Shown here piece by piece: positions 10,735-21,695 of a DNA stretch of 35,209 nucleotides; position 1 is the stretch's first letter; each line of letters opens with the position of its first letter. The position numbers and the translations under genes are program-made. Below the pieces are notes generated by a model that was given only the letters and a program-made list of their open reading frames with translations, was not told the DNA's origin and made no database searches. The DNA comes from Stagonosporopsis chrysanthemi (taxonomy: Eukaryota; Ascomycota; Dothideomycetes; Pleosporales; Didymellaceae): assembly GCA_022560025.1 (NCBI GenBank), contig JAFISE010000255.1, positions 1-35,209 of the forward strand, read 5' to 3'.

Positions 10735-12212
10735 TTAGACCAAATCCGTCTTCTTGCGCTTCTCTGTCTCTTCGAACCCAAAGTCCAACGGACTCTGACT
10801 CTCGACAACATTCACCTCGGTATCAACCTTGATTCCGCCGAGTCCGGCACTCGTCCGGCCCCTCGCCAAACTTTCCCGACTGCTCTTCCTGGTCGACTCG
10901 CCCTCCTCCGCACTCGGCGACGCGGACTTGCTTCTGGCCTCCCTATCCGCATTGATCGTGGTGAGCATGTAACTCGCCTTGCCCACATGGCCCCCCGGCG
11001 CACCCTCTTCCGTGCGCTGACTCTCCAGCGCACCCCACCCATTCACACCGCCCTGTCCTGTCCCTGCGCCGTACGGTCGCGACCCGTAGCCATACGCTGG
11101 CGCCGTTTTGCGGCTGCTGCGCCCGTAGGTGCTGCCTAATGTGGCGCGGAAGAGCGGCTTCAGACAGGGCAGGTTGCCAGCGACGATGCCAATGTTCGAT
11201 TCCACCGCGGTCCAGATGGTGAGGTTGCGGCTGTCCCAGAGCCAGTCGCCGGTTCTACCGTAGGAGGGAAGGAAGGAGGTCTTTACCAAGGCGGCGGCTG
11301 TGGCGCTGAAGAGAGATGTTAGTTGGTGGTCAGGTGACACAGTTTTGGTGGTGGTGGTGGTGGTGGTGGTTGAACAAGGGCTGAGATGCTGGGGCGAGGG
11401 GACGGTCAAGACTTACAAGATTCCCAGTCCGAGGATGCACATTAGTGATGACTTTTGCCGTTTGTTCATCTGTAGGCTCCAGAGAAGAGGGACCGGGATG
11501 AAGATCGAGAATGTCAGGTCAGTGGCGATGTTCAGCGCCACGTTGACATAGCTCAGCGTCTTGATCGTGTGCGTACTCCAGCACGTCGCCTTGACCGTGT
11601 GATCCCACTGCACCGCTAGATTTGTGCACTGCAGGACGATCGTGAAAAAGCATCCGGTGGTGTATACGCCCATAAAGAGCATGATGCCGATGATGAGTCG
11701 TCTGTAAACAGGGTGCACTACGATCCGCAGCAGGAAGAAGCCGACGGAGATTTTGACCAGGCAGATGGCGAAGAGGTATATGGGTTGGGTGATGAAGTTC
11801 AGCTTGTAACCGATTGCGAAGTGCTCAGGGTCGATGTATTGGACGTGTCGTCCACCGCCGTAGTGGACTTGGGGGATGATGAGAATCTGGCCCACGATAC
11901 ACTACTGTGTTGTCAGATGTGATCGTTCGTTTCATCTTGAGCCACAGTATAGCAGCTATAGACACAAACAGGAGGTGTCGTGACAAATGGGCTCGACAAC
12001 GCATAGTTAAAAGGAGATGGACTTACCAATACCATGGCTAAAATCATCACATAGTCGTCCCAGCCCATGTTGCGAATCATACAAACCCTCACGTACAATC
12101 TCGTCACCATTGTTATCAAGGCTGCGATTGTGACGGTCAGTGTAACCCCAAGGAGGACTGGACCCTGGTCCTCGTTGGGAACACTCTGGTCAGCTTCGTT
12201 GGTAGATGCCAT
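10735..12212 (-). CDS. Fungal rhodopsin-domain integral membrane protein (first copy)
   Basis: Exons 12212-12027, 11901-11417 and 11305-10735 (introns 125 and 111 nt) give about 413 residues. Seven hydrophobic helices fit the fungal rhodopsin-like domain (PF20684 type): VTLTVTIAALITMVTRLYV, GWDDYVMILAMVL, a helix after HFAIGYKL (KISVGFFLLRI), IIGIMLFMGVYTTGCFFTIV, NIATDLTFSIFIPVPLLW, a MCILGLGIFATAAALV helix and ESNIGIVAGNLPCLKPLF. WDDY, the Lys-Ile-Ser helix and the ESNIGI/PCLKPLF ending are family hallmarks. The last 130 residues are a cytosolic Ser/Gly-rich tail. There is no Lys-retinal motif, so light sensing should not be assumed. PTH11-like receptor roles are known for some relatives, but function here is unknown. 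The long first intron's acceptor is the least certain junction. Confidence 0.88.
11347..11370. repeat. (GGT)8 microsatellite inside intron 2 of the rhodopsin-domain gene
   Basis: Eight perfect GGT units lie within intron 11416-11306 (ACC on the coding strand), so length changes would not alter the protein. Confidence 0.95.
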
Positions 12213-13553
12213 TTGGGAAGTGGCCAGAATCGAGTGTGGTCACGCAGAGCTTCGAAAGAAGGACAGATACACAGTGTTGCTCGAGCGAGCACCCAGTGGA
12301 GGAGAATGTATGTGACACTTGGACACCGTCAGTGCATCGATTCAGGTCCACAGTGAAGCTTCAGAAACGAACTGCCACATCTGAAAGTGTCTCGGTACAC
12401 TTCCGTCATTCGGAACCATAGTTCGAACGTATCGATATTACGATACCTACCCTGACCATACAGGGTACGAATGCATCACGCACACATCCATGGTAGGACT
12501 ATGCACCGAAAGCATGGTCCCTATGCTTGCAGAACATGTTGTGGAGCTATAGCTACCGTGGTTCCCATGTTCTATACACAGTAAGTTTGTTGACAGGGCG
12601 CCAGCATGCGTGGCGCAACTGCGGCACGCATTGATATACGGGGAAGTCGCATTGAGTTTCGGACTTGGGCCGAAGTGAGATCTAGGAGATCTGACAAGCG
12701 AATCGTTCGTCAAGGGTCTTCGCGAAGCTGTAACGTGCTCTCCAGGGTCAAGTTGACAGGTGTCGAGATCTTGGATGATCATTCGTTCCTGAAGGAAGGT
12801 CCTTAAACCTTCCACGAAGACGCTTATGCAGCGTGGATTTCCTTCACACGCAGTGTCATAGTATGTCCGTGGCTGGCCTAAGAGCGCGGCCGGCCGTGCT
12901 CCACATGGCTAGTGAAGACTCGGAAGAGCTCGGTTGGAGTCCAAAGCCGATCCTTTGTTGACCAACAAATACGAGTTGAACCTGTGGTAGGCTAGCAACC
13001 CATCTGGTCTGGCAGGTTCGTTGTCTTTTCTGCTAGGGGAAACGGGACGGCAAGTAGTGCAAAGCTCAGATTGTATCGAAAACTTTACTAGATTGCTGCG
13101 CCTCGGTTACAAACCGAGCTGTTGGTAACCTCCCTCCAATGAGCGTCGTCGCCTGGGGTCGCCAATCTCATGGGTTTGGACAGTCCAAATCTGTCATTTG
13201 CAAGGCTCACACCAGAAATAGTGAACTGACTGCAGAAGCCTGACTATTGTTCGACTATCACGTGCATAATGTCATGCGCCCGTGATGCGAACAGGACTCT
13301 TGGAGGATGGGGCAGTGGGGAAACGGACAAGTCACGGTTGCGGAGGAAAATACGGTCCCGAGCCCGCCCGCGCTAATTCGGCAGGCGCATGCACCTTATT
13401 AGCCGCCACCAAAAACCCACTGACGAACCCACAGTCACACAGGCACCAAAGGCAAACTGGAGACGTGCAGCGTTCCTTACGCTCTCGCAACGTCTCATGC
13501 TGCGCAAGCATTACTGTAGCGGCACAGAAGTACTATCAATCTTTGGAGTCTTT

Positions 13554-13633
13554 ATCGGAATTGCAATGCCTTCGGAGGTTTGACGGTCAATATTGATCGG
13601 AATTGCAGTGCTTTCGGAGGTTTGACGGTCAAT
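13554..13633. repeat. Tandem duplication, period 42 bp, two copies
   Basis: Copies 13554-13591 and 13596-13633 both read ATCGGAATTGCA... to GACGGTCAAT and differ only by two transitions (A/G and C/T). Confidence 0.95.
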
Positions 13634-14001
13634 AATGCAGGAGAGCCAACCTGACCCCTGGTGGAAGGTCATCAACACCATACGCAAGATAGTAGTGATT
13701 AGCATGATCGTACGAGAATACGATTTGCAACCGAGATGCATCGAACTACTGGAACCTGCGTGGGTCGATCTTGATCTTCGCACGCTTCGATATGCGCGCT
13801 CGCTTGTTCAACAATGATCAAGACCAGTCCGGTGAGCAAGTACTCGAATGAGAACTTGCTGCTTAAGCGGACTTGAGTTGAACACTGAAAACAGATTTTC
13901 ACGATACTGGTGCGGCTTCCTGGCTGTGGTGTGCCTGATCATGCGATGTTGTTGAATGTCAGAGCACCGACAAGGGATTCTGGAAATTAAAGCTATTCTC
14001 G

Positions 14002-14046
14002 ATCTTGTCTATCTTGTCTATCTTGTCCACCACCATCGACAAGATA
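14002..14046. repeat. Three 9-bp direct repeats with an inverted fourth copy
   Basis: ATCTTGTCT occurs at 14002 and 14011 and, as ATCTTGTCC, at 14020. The arm TATCTTGTC (14019-14027) pairs perfectly with GACAAGATA (14038-14046) across a 10-base loop. Confidence 0.9.
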
Positions 14047-14512
14047 GGGTCATTGTCCGCCTTATTATAAGACGCAGGATGCGAAGGCAATTCTTCGCGG
14101 AGACTGTAGTATAAGTCCCGCAAGACGAGCTAGCGAATACAGCCGTTCCTGGACAGGCCCGCCAGTGCAAGAACTTGGCCTTCGGCACTTGTTTGCCGCA
14201 GCATGAGGACCTATCGCCCTTTTAAAATACGCACACTCAAGTTGCGGTACCCTAGGCTGCACTAGCTTACCCTGATGGGACGCAATCATGCATGCTACAC
14301 CGACAATGGCAAGTCCGCCTTGTGCTCGACCTGAATCGCGAATGGGTCCCCAGGAAATGCAGCCTCCAAGCCATATACGCATAACGTCAAATCAGAATCC
14401 TTCAAAGAATTCGCCGCGAAATAGAGGTCGCATCGGGGACACTTCTCCGAAACTGCGCGGCAATTGAGGCTCTAGCAGCCGTGAAGGACTTGACGCAGAG
14501 AACGGAAGTCGC

Positions 14513-14518
14513 TTATAA
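14513..14518 (+). promoter_or_regulatory. TATA-like element of the polyphenol oxidase gene
   Basis: TTATAA lies 86 bases before the ATG at 14604, with a CT-rich leader (CTTTCCTTCTTTTG) between them, a common fungal promoter layout. Confidence 0.5.
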
Positions 14519-14603
14519 CCAACCGGTGCGCTAGGATTTGTCTTGCAGCAAAACTCTCTTTCCTTCTTTTGTTTCAAAGTATATCACAATCTGCTCATTC
14601 AAG

Positions 14604-15966
14604 ATGCGCTTCACCTCCCCATTGGCTCTCTCGTTATTGGCCGGCACACTGTCCAATGCTTTGCCAGCCCCTGTCGACGAACCTGCGTCGAGTGTTTCCG
14701 ATGCACCTACTTCGGTTGCTTTCACAGAAGCCAGCACTGATACCGCTGTGGCGGCTGATCAGTTGGACCAGCTCTCTAAACTCGCTCAGCAGCAAGCGAA
14801 TGCTTCTTTAGCCGAGAATAACAGCAAACGTGGAGGATGCAATCTGTTCAACGTTGCCGTTCGCCGCGAATGGAACTCACTTACGAAGAAGGAGCGCAAG
14901 TCGTACACAGATGCTGTCGTGTGTCTGCAGCAGAAGCGAACCAAGACTCCAGCATCCCTGATTCCTGGTGCGCGGTCGCGGTACGATGATTGGGTCGGCA
15001 CGCATATCAACCAGACCCTGACGATCCACTACACTGGAACATTCCTTACGTGTAAGTCAATTGTACTCCGCGGTGCGCTGATTTGACTCTAATACGATCC
15101 TCAGGGCATCGCTACTTCGTATGGCAATACGAGCAGGCCCTGCGCAACGAGTGCGGATACAAGGGTTATCAGCCGTACTGGAACTGGGGGTTCACTGCCT
15201 CTACCGGTCTCGAGAACTCTGCCATGCTTGATGGCTCAGACTATTCCATGTCTGGCAATGGCGAGTTCATCCCAGGACGCGGCAATGTGATCCTTGGCGG
15301 CAACGGTTTGCCCGAGATCCCAATCCCCGCCGGCAGCGGTGGTGGTTGCGTCAAGTCTGGACCTTTCAAGGACATGAAGGTCAACCTTGGTCCTGTTTCT
15401 CTGGGCCTTACCGATGGCAGCACCATCGCTAATGGGGATGGCTTGTCGTACAACCCAAGGTGTCTCAAGCGCGATCTAACTAATTACACAAACAAGCGCT
15501 GGGCAAACACTAGCAGCATCGTCAGCCTGATTCTGGACAACAATGATATTGAAAGCTTTCAGATGGAGATGCAGGGTGTGCCTGGTAGCGGTAACATCGG
15601 CGTTCACGGTGGTGGTAAGGACCCCAATGTCTTCAAGCCTCTTGTAGATGCTAACATTCGCTTCAAGGCCATTACTCTATCGGTGGCGATCCTGGTCGTG
15701 ATCTCTTCGTCTCCCCTGGAGACCCTCTGTTCTATCTGCACCACGGCATGATCGATCGCACCTGGTGGATCTGGCAGCAGCTTGACAAGAGGACACGCCA
15801 AAGCGAGAAGGGCATCTCAGGAACCAACACTTTCCTGAACAGCCCTCCCTCCGCAAACACTACGCTCGACACCCCTATTGACTTAGGCTTTGCTGCGAGT
15901 CCCGCTGTTACAGTGAACGACCTGATGAGCACGACCGAGGGGCCTCTCTGTTACATTTATTTATGA
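14604..15966 (+). CDS. Secreted short polyphenol oxidase (tyrosinase/catechol oxidase family)
   Basis: A type-3 copper enzyme that oxidises phenols or catechols to quinones, probably extracellular. Exons 14604-15051, 15105-15614 and 15668-15966 (53-nt introns, phases 1 and 1) encode 418 residues. Residues 1-20 form a signal peptide (MRFTSPLALSLLAGTLSNAL), followed by a Ser/Thr-rich propeptide. CuA ligands are H134 (THINQ), H142 (TIHYTG) and H151 (WHRYF); the WH junction is created by splicing. CuB ligands are H317 and H321 (VHGGGH, also across a splice) and the LHHG pair H344/H345, followed by MIDRTWW. There is no C-terminal shielding domain as in long fungal tyrosinases, and no Cys between the first two CuA histidines. 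Context kozak (TCAAGATGC) supports the start. It is not next to pigment genes. Confidence 0.93.
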
Positions 15967-17534
15967 GGTCGATATGCAAAACTATAGACACATTTTATAG
16001 CATAATCAAAGCGTTGCATAAATCTTTGGCTGATGAATTCGAAGTCGTACTTTGCTCAGATAGGTTAGCCTGATCTCCTCGACTGGCACTCAAGAACCAG
16101 AATACAATGATTCCTCGCCAGATTGTCAGTACTTCGATTACAGTTCGACCTTGAGCTGTGTCGTTCGACACACGATCATGAGCTGGCCATCAGCTTCATC
16201 ACCTCGGTTGATGGTGGCACCGAACGGCAGCTGGAAAGTCGCTTTGATATCCAATCAACCTCAATCAGTCCGTTTGACGTAGGCACCCTACCACCGGCTT
16301 CAGACAGGTCTAGATATCCAGTTCAGGGTTTGTAGCTGGGCGAGGTTGCTGTAATGCCGGGAAGATACTCTGGCAGAACGTATATTGGCGCAGCGTACCA
16401 AGGATGTGCCAGACTGGTGAATTGATCAATTCTGAGAGTATCGTCGGCCTTAACGAATTTGTAGCTTGCACCGGAGTAGTACTCGTCATTGTTGACCATG
16501 CTGGCCCACAAGGTGTTCAAAAAATGCGTGACAGCAGTCGTGCTGTTGACCCTGAAGTCACGATGAGCCTTGAACATGGACCCTGACAGAAGCCGGATGG
16601 ATTTGGAGCAAGTTGATACTGCTATTTTTCGCAATGATGAACACATCTTTGTGAAATGTGGGGCGATCCTGCATGCCTCCAAAACTTCAATGACCCTCAT
16701 AGCGAGATGGCGTACCGAAAATTCCTGGAGCGCCTGGGGAGGGTAATGATGCAAGCGCAATCTCCCCATTCAGATGGATTCTAGCCGGTAGTCCTAATCG
16801 TTGGGCTTACATGGTACCGAGTGTCCCCTTCGATTTCATAGTTAAGTACTGGTTTTAGGGGCTGGTAATGGGCTTTGATTGAGTTGTGACCATTTACTGT
16901 TGAACACCAAGGAGCTGGGTGGAGCAGCGTTCTGTTGGTATTCGCAAAGTGTTGTGTTCGGGGAACTCGGGATGTGAGCGCGCTCGCCGCCGTCCACCGT
17001 TCGCCTCCTCGGACGATCTTCACATCGATATCGAGGGTGTAATTCGACGCACTAATCCCAGGAGACAATTGGAAACTAATTCGACCTCGAGATTATACAT
17101 CATGGTCGGTGATGTCCCGGTTAGAATGGGCCGTGAGGTGTTCTTAGGAATCATCATTGCAAGTGGCGGTCTTTGTATATTCAGAATAACGTTGAGGTAT
17201 TTTAGGCAGTTGACAAGCTGACACCCGAAGGCCTGGGGTAAAAGTGCCGAAGGCGGGGGAAGGATGCATTAGCGCTCAGTGTGTAGGAATCCTCCCGCCA
17301 ATATGTCCGAGTGCGTATATATTTGGTGACTCTTGCGCCGAGATGTCTGAACGTTCGTGCCTAGCAGCCGGTTTCGCGGTATGTACCTCCATTTGAGGTG
17401 ATTTGACCGTACGCATCACAATCGCTGTGCTAAGATATCGTACAACGGCGTACACTAGTGCGTCTCGTAAAGATTGTGGTGCAACGATTTCATTATAGAC
17501 CTTGCGAACAAACGACGAGATTACCGATGATTTC
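15967..17534. other. 1.6 kb spacer between two convergent genes
   Basis: No certain gene is seen. The minus strand of 16323-17068 carries the only coding-like sequence, listed separately as a doubtful relic. The remaining parts show nothing recognisable. Confidence 0.55.
16323..17068 (-). pseudogene. Doubtful coding remnant, possibly a membrane-protein relic
   Basis: Two minus-strand frames (17068-16781 and 16769-16323) can be linked by a plausible intron, with donor CAT|GTAAGC near 16810 and acceptor CTCCAG near 16733. The joined product has no convincing start and no clear domain. The C-terminal part, NSTTAVTHFLNTLWASMVNN followed later by HPWYAAPIYVLPE, has the rhythm of a membrane-proximal region from large fungal DUF3176-like proteins, but without the expected hydrophobic helix. 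I do not recognise a family with confidence. It may be chance open frame. Confidence 0.2.
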
Positions 17535-19296
17535 TTAGATTGCGTACACGTCTTGTATAATGGGGTACTTGGGAAGATTGGGGTTGTATACCTGGTAATG
17601 AGTCAGCTGAGCACTAGCAGAACGTTGTAAGAGACACTTACTGATTGGCATCTTCCGTTAAAATCGGCAGTTGATGCGAGCTCAATTGCAAGCTCATTGC
17701 CTGGCGCTCCAAGCTTAGCAATCGCCCCCTTCTTAGGTGAGGCCTTCGACCACCCAGGCCCTGCTGATGGGTTCTTGACCCATTCAACGAACCAATCATT
17801 CTGAAAGTCAGCAAGAGCCTGTTGAGCTTCCGTCACACCGCTGAGGGAATCGAAACACTCATTGCCACCGAGAAAGAACGGGATCTCAGTACCATGTGTG
17901 GGTGCGGAGACGGGCGCTCCAATCACGTTGGCGTAATCACCAAAGAAACGATACACCCATGTATCTTGCTTGGTGCTTCTGAGATCCAGAAGGTAGTCGA
18001 CTGGGCAGAAAAATCGTGCATCGCCATACTGTGCACCACTCATCTGAGAGACAGTCGCATAGTCTGAAGCGTTGTACGCAGCCAACAGGAGATCGTTGGG
18101 GACATGAGCGGAGTCGGCGTCAAAAGTGTCGATCCAGGTTTCGAAGTCCGTGTTCTCTGCACCGTATACCAGAGAGAAGATAGCACCTTCTCCATCGGAG
18201 TTGCCAGTTAGAAGAGGCACATGCGAGGCGTACTTGCCAGCTGCAAATCGACTTTGATAGTCTTGGTAACGCGTGATGTTATCAACAGCTGGTGTGAACC
18301 AAGTGTTGTAAGTGGCGTTGAACTTCTCGGTCTGGAAGTCGTAGAGATCAACCAAACGTAGACACTGAAGCTGGCCAGCGCCAGTCGGACAGCCAACTTC
18401 AGCTGCCACAATGTCAAGAGCTTGATTTACAGGTGCCACAGCAGGGCCTGACTCGGCGTTCGCAGCCATTTGCACAGCTCCTACAAGCTTTGCATCAGGA
18501 TGGTTCCAGAGATAATGGTCGACCTGTACAGAACCACTGCTGTGACCACCCAGGACCACGTGCTTGGGGTCACCACCGAAAGCTAGATGATCAACACTGT
18601 CAGTACTGATCCACAATACCAGGAAGCTAAAGATAATACGCACCGGCGATGTTCTCGTAGACCCATTCGAGAGCCTTGTCGACATCGAGAATGCCGAAAT
18701 TCTGAGACTCGGTGGCATTCTCCAATTCAGCGGAGTTGGGGTACGCGAAGATGCTCTCACGGGTGTTAAAACTAACGAAGATTGCACCCTTGCGAGAGAA
18801 GTTGTTCCCTTGGAAAAGAGGGTTGCTGCTCGACCCTGTCACCATCGCACCTCCATAGATGTACACAAAGACGGGCAGGTTCGAGCCTTCAGCAGGGGCC
18901 CAAATGTTCAGGTTCAAGCAATCCTCACCCTGCTGAGAGTAGCGTGTGCCGGAGATGGCTTGGGGACATGTTGCGCCATACTTTGTCGCATCGAACACAG
19001 CATCACTATCAGCCTGGGGCAAATCTTGAGGTGCTTTCCATCTGAGTGTTGTAAGTACAGGCATAACTTCAGGTGTCACCATCATCTTACCGATTTTGTC
19101 CCCCCGTCGTGGCAGCAAATGGGATTCCCAGGAATACCGGGTTATTGTGGAGATCGAGAAACCCCTCTGCCGTCCCTTGATTGAGTCTGACTCTCGGCAC
19201 TCCACCTACGATCTGCCTCGCAGCTGCTCGGTTCTTGCACTCTGCTCCAAGGCAGATACCCAGCAACAAGCTGATCGCCGCGTAACGAAGTCCCAT
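17535..19296 (-). CDS. Secreted type-B carboxylesterase (alpha/beta hydrolase)
   Basis: Hydrolyses carboxylic esters outside the cell; the natural substrate is unknown. Exons 19296-19091, 19041-18644, 18582-17642 and 17591-17535 (introns 49, 61 and 50 nt) give 533 residues. A signal peptide occupies about 1-18 (MGLRYAAISLLLGICLGA). Family landmarks are EDCLNLN near 105, the oxyanion region YIYGGAMVTGS, ALEWVYENIAAFGGDP leading to the nucleophile elbow GHSSG (S216), the acidic partner probably E333 (NSDGEG), and H431 (THGTEIPFF). The elbow carries His-Ser where most relatives have Glu-Ser-Ala. The last 18 residues (VYNPNLPKYPIIQDVYAI) come from a small terminal exon; its acceptor was chosen over one 15 bases upstream because it leaves GCTGAC as branch site. 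Convergent with the polyphenol oxidase. Confidence 0.93.
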
Positions 19297-19374
19297 TGTA
19301 CCGAGAGGGTGGATTTTCGGAGAAATATGGGAAGGCTTAGGCGATTTAACACTCCTGAGGTTGACGATCAGAAA

Positions 19375-19387
19375 TATATACCACGTG
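19375..19387 (-). promoter_or_regulatory. TATA box with adjacent CACGTG E-box, carboxylesterase promoter
   Basis: On the minus strand CACGTG (19387-19382) is followed at once by TATATA (19380-19375), 79 bases before the ATG at 19296. CACGTG is a core for bHLH and some bZIP regulators. The regulator itself is not shown by the sequence. Confidence 0.55.
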
Positions 19388-20397
19388 CGGACCACGTTTT
19401 AAGTAATTTTACGTCCAATGAGGGTCTGAATCCTTCCGAGCTCTGCTCGACCAGCAGCACACCAAGTGGTCCATTCGATAAGACCCTGGAAAATTTCTCT
19501 GCTGCAGTGCAGACAGTGCGCCCGGCAAGTGACAGCGCACCCAGCAAGCGCCTGCGCGGAAACCGGCATGTATCACTGATCAGGCCTCGTGGGCCGGCGC
19601 GACGATCCCTCATGACATTAATTATCAGCAATGCATTCTTCAACATGACAGAAGGGCAGAATGGCTACGGTGCCTTGATGCAGATGCCCAAGGATAAAGC
19701 CTCGGCAGGCGGCTCTTTTTCGGCCGCTTGACGGGTGCGATCCACATATCGTCCCCACAACACTTCGATCCTGACTCTGCATCTAATATGGCAGGTTGGT
19801 CAGACGCGATGTAGAGATATGTGAGGATGGCGGGTGAAGTTGTGTAATGTAATTGTCAGGACGCCCAATCGCAGGATTTTTCTCCAAGCCACCACCTTAA
19901 ATAGTGGCATGCAAGCGGATGGAAAGTGGGCACCCGTAACGGTGATAGCTGACGTGGTGGCTTTAAACTCAAAAGTGAAAGTCGTCAGCACGGCAGCGAT
20001 CCGTAAACGACCGCGTCCTGTCATCGTACGCCACCGGGCATCTCAACGTCGAGTCGTACCAATAAGCGCTTCGGCTATCATGGTTCGGCAGGGCGGGTTT
20101 CAACGAATGCGAACATTCATGCGAAACCACTAGTCATTGCTACGAAGAGCTCGTATCATTCGACGACCCACTGCGGGTGAGATTACACTCTTCGAGCCGG
20201 CAAACCGTGTTCTACTACGGAGGCTAGAAGGTTTGACAGCTGGGACTTGTCAGGAGTTCAGGGTCATAGTAGATTTAGAGATACTATGTAAAATGCACTT
20301 CTCTCCCCTGGCCCGTCCTGTTCCGCCACGTTGTTCGCTCAAACCTACACAATTGCTAGAAGAGGTCTGGTCCAGGTGTAGGGTCGCATTTTTGGCA
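19388..20397. other. 1.0 kb spacer between divergent genes
   Basis: Upstream sequence of both the carboxylesterase (minus) and the second rhodopsin-domain gene (plus). I see no motif-bearing open frame. A CT-rich tract near 20298-20345 probably belongs to the promoter or leader of the gene starting at 20398. Confidence 0.55.
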
Positions 20398-21695
20398 ATG
20401 GGAACTTCTGGTATTGGTCAAGTGGTAGGCACTGCCTGGACTCGCTGTCACATCTTGGACTGACCAATCATCCAGGTGTCGTGGTACATCTGTACCGTTG
20501 GTATGTCAAACTCATTAGACAAGATATCAGATCCTGACTAAACAGCTGCCGTTCCTTTCGTATGTCTTCGCATGTATACGCGATGGGCCAAGTTTGGTGG
20601 CCTAGCGATCGAAGATGGCCTCATTGTTCTGGCACTGTTGTGCCTCATCGGTGACTTGGGGATCCAGCAGCACATGTGGAACTTGGGCCTTGGCGACATG
20701 GCTACAGTTTCACAGGAAAACTTCAAAGGCATCATGCAGATGATCGTGCCTGGGTCCATTCTTTACGTTGCATCCCTTTGGGCTGTCAAATTTGCACTCG
20801 TGCTTTTCTACAAGCGGCTTGCGGCGCCAGGGTCGAAACTGATCACTGTGTACAATGTCGCTCTTGGTGGACTCCTCGTCACGTTTCTCATCATCTTCTT
20901 CGATATCCTGTTCCAATGCTACCCATACGACAAAAGGTGGTCAACGGATCCTGCTTGTAAGTACCATCCAAAAGTCTGATATACTGTCACTAATCTTGGA
21001 CAGACCAGTGTGATCCGAAAGCTGCGACAGGAAATTACTGGATAACAATCCTATGTAAGCGATGTAACATTTTGCTTGGGCTCCGACTGATTCCGTAAAG
21101 TCAACATCATTAGTGATGCAATCATTATATCCCTTCCCATCACCATGGTCATGAGATTACAGATGAAATTAAAGCAGAAGCTCGGCGTAGCAGCTATATT
21201 TGCTCTTGGTATCTTCGTCATCATCTCGAGCAGTACGTATCTACAAACTTGTCATGATCCTTTCGCAGTTGGACTCACATCTTGACAGTAATCCGCGCAT
21301 ACTACTCCCATCGCAACGAAACAATGTTGACGTGCACTGTCTCAATGGTCGAGACCGCTATCGCCATTATTGCATCGTGTCTTCCAGCTCTACGATCCAT
21401 GCTCATCGGCGGCAATACACAAAATCCCACAAGCAGTTACGGCAAGCATTACGAGCTTACATCAGACCGACGTAAGACCAACGATACTCGAGCAAATGGA
21501 CACACCGCTAGTGTCATGTCACCAAAACGGTCAAGACACACACCACACGATTCGGAGGACTCGCTTGTCACAGATAGCACATCGGTCGAATCAGGCGCCC
21601 CGAGCCTGTCGACTGAGAAGAACGGCATCCATGTTGAGACTACCATCGCGACACATTACGTGTTGGGCGGTCAGAACTCGAAACCACCGGTCTAG
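20398..21695 (+). CDS. Fungal rhodopsin-domain integral membrane protein (second copy)
   Basis: Six exons: 20398-20424, 20476-20500, 20546-20956, 21004-21054, 21101-21232 and 21289-21695, with introns of 51, 45, 47, 46 and 56 nt, giving about 350 residues. The first two exons are only 27 and 25 nt and supply the N-terminus MGTSGIGQVVSWYICTVAAV, completing helix 1. Further helices are EDGLIVLALLCLIGD, SILYVASLWAVKFALVLFY, VALGGLLVTFLIIFFDILF, ISDAIIISLPITMVM, LGVAAIFALGIFVIIS and VSMVETAIAIIASCLPALRS. CDP...GNYWITIL before helix 5 and VETAIAIIASCLPALRSML at the end are typical of the PF20684 family. The C-terminal 85 residues are a Ser/Thr-rich cytosolic tail. Only about half of this gene is visible without splicing. 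Distantly related to the copy at 10735-12212. Function unknown; not evidence for light sensing. Confidence 0.85.

Larger units (their letters stand above)
12213..14603. other. 2.4 kb spacer marking the change from dense to sparse gene content
   Basis: No gene is recognised here. Open frames are short and have no familiar motifs. The spacer contains a 42-bp tandem duplication, a 9-bp tandem repeat followed by an inverted copy, and a short hairpin CTCGGTT-ACA-AACCGAG near 13107-13123. The last 150 bases are the polyphenol oxidase promoter. Confidence 0.6.

Noticed and set aside
10735..12212. Light-driven pump or opsin
   Set aside because: The family is the fungal rhodopsin-like domain, but no retinal-binding lysine motif of microbial opsins is seen.
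17607..17641. 35-nt final intron in the carboxylesterase (acceptor at 17607)
   Set aside because: Too short for fungal introns and lacks room for a branch site; the acceptor at 17592 gives a 50-nt intron with GCTGAC.
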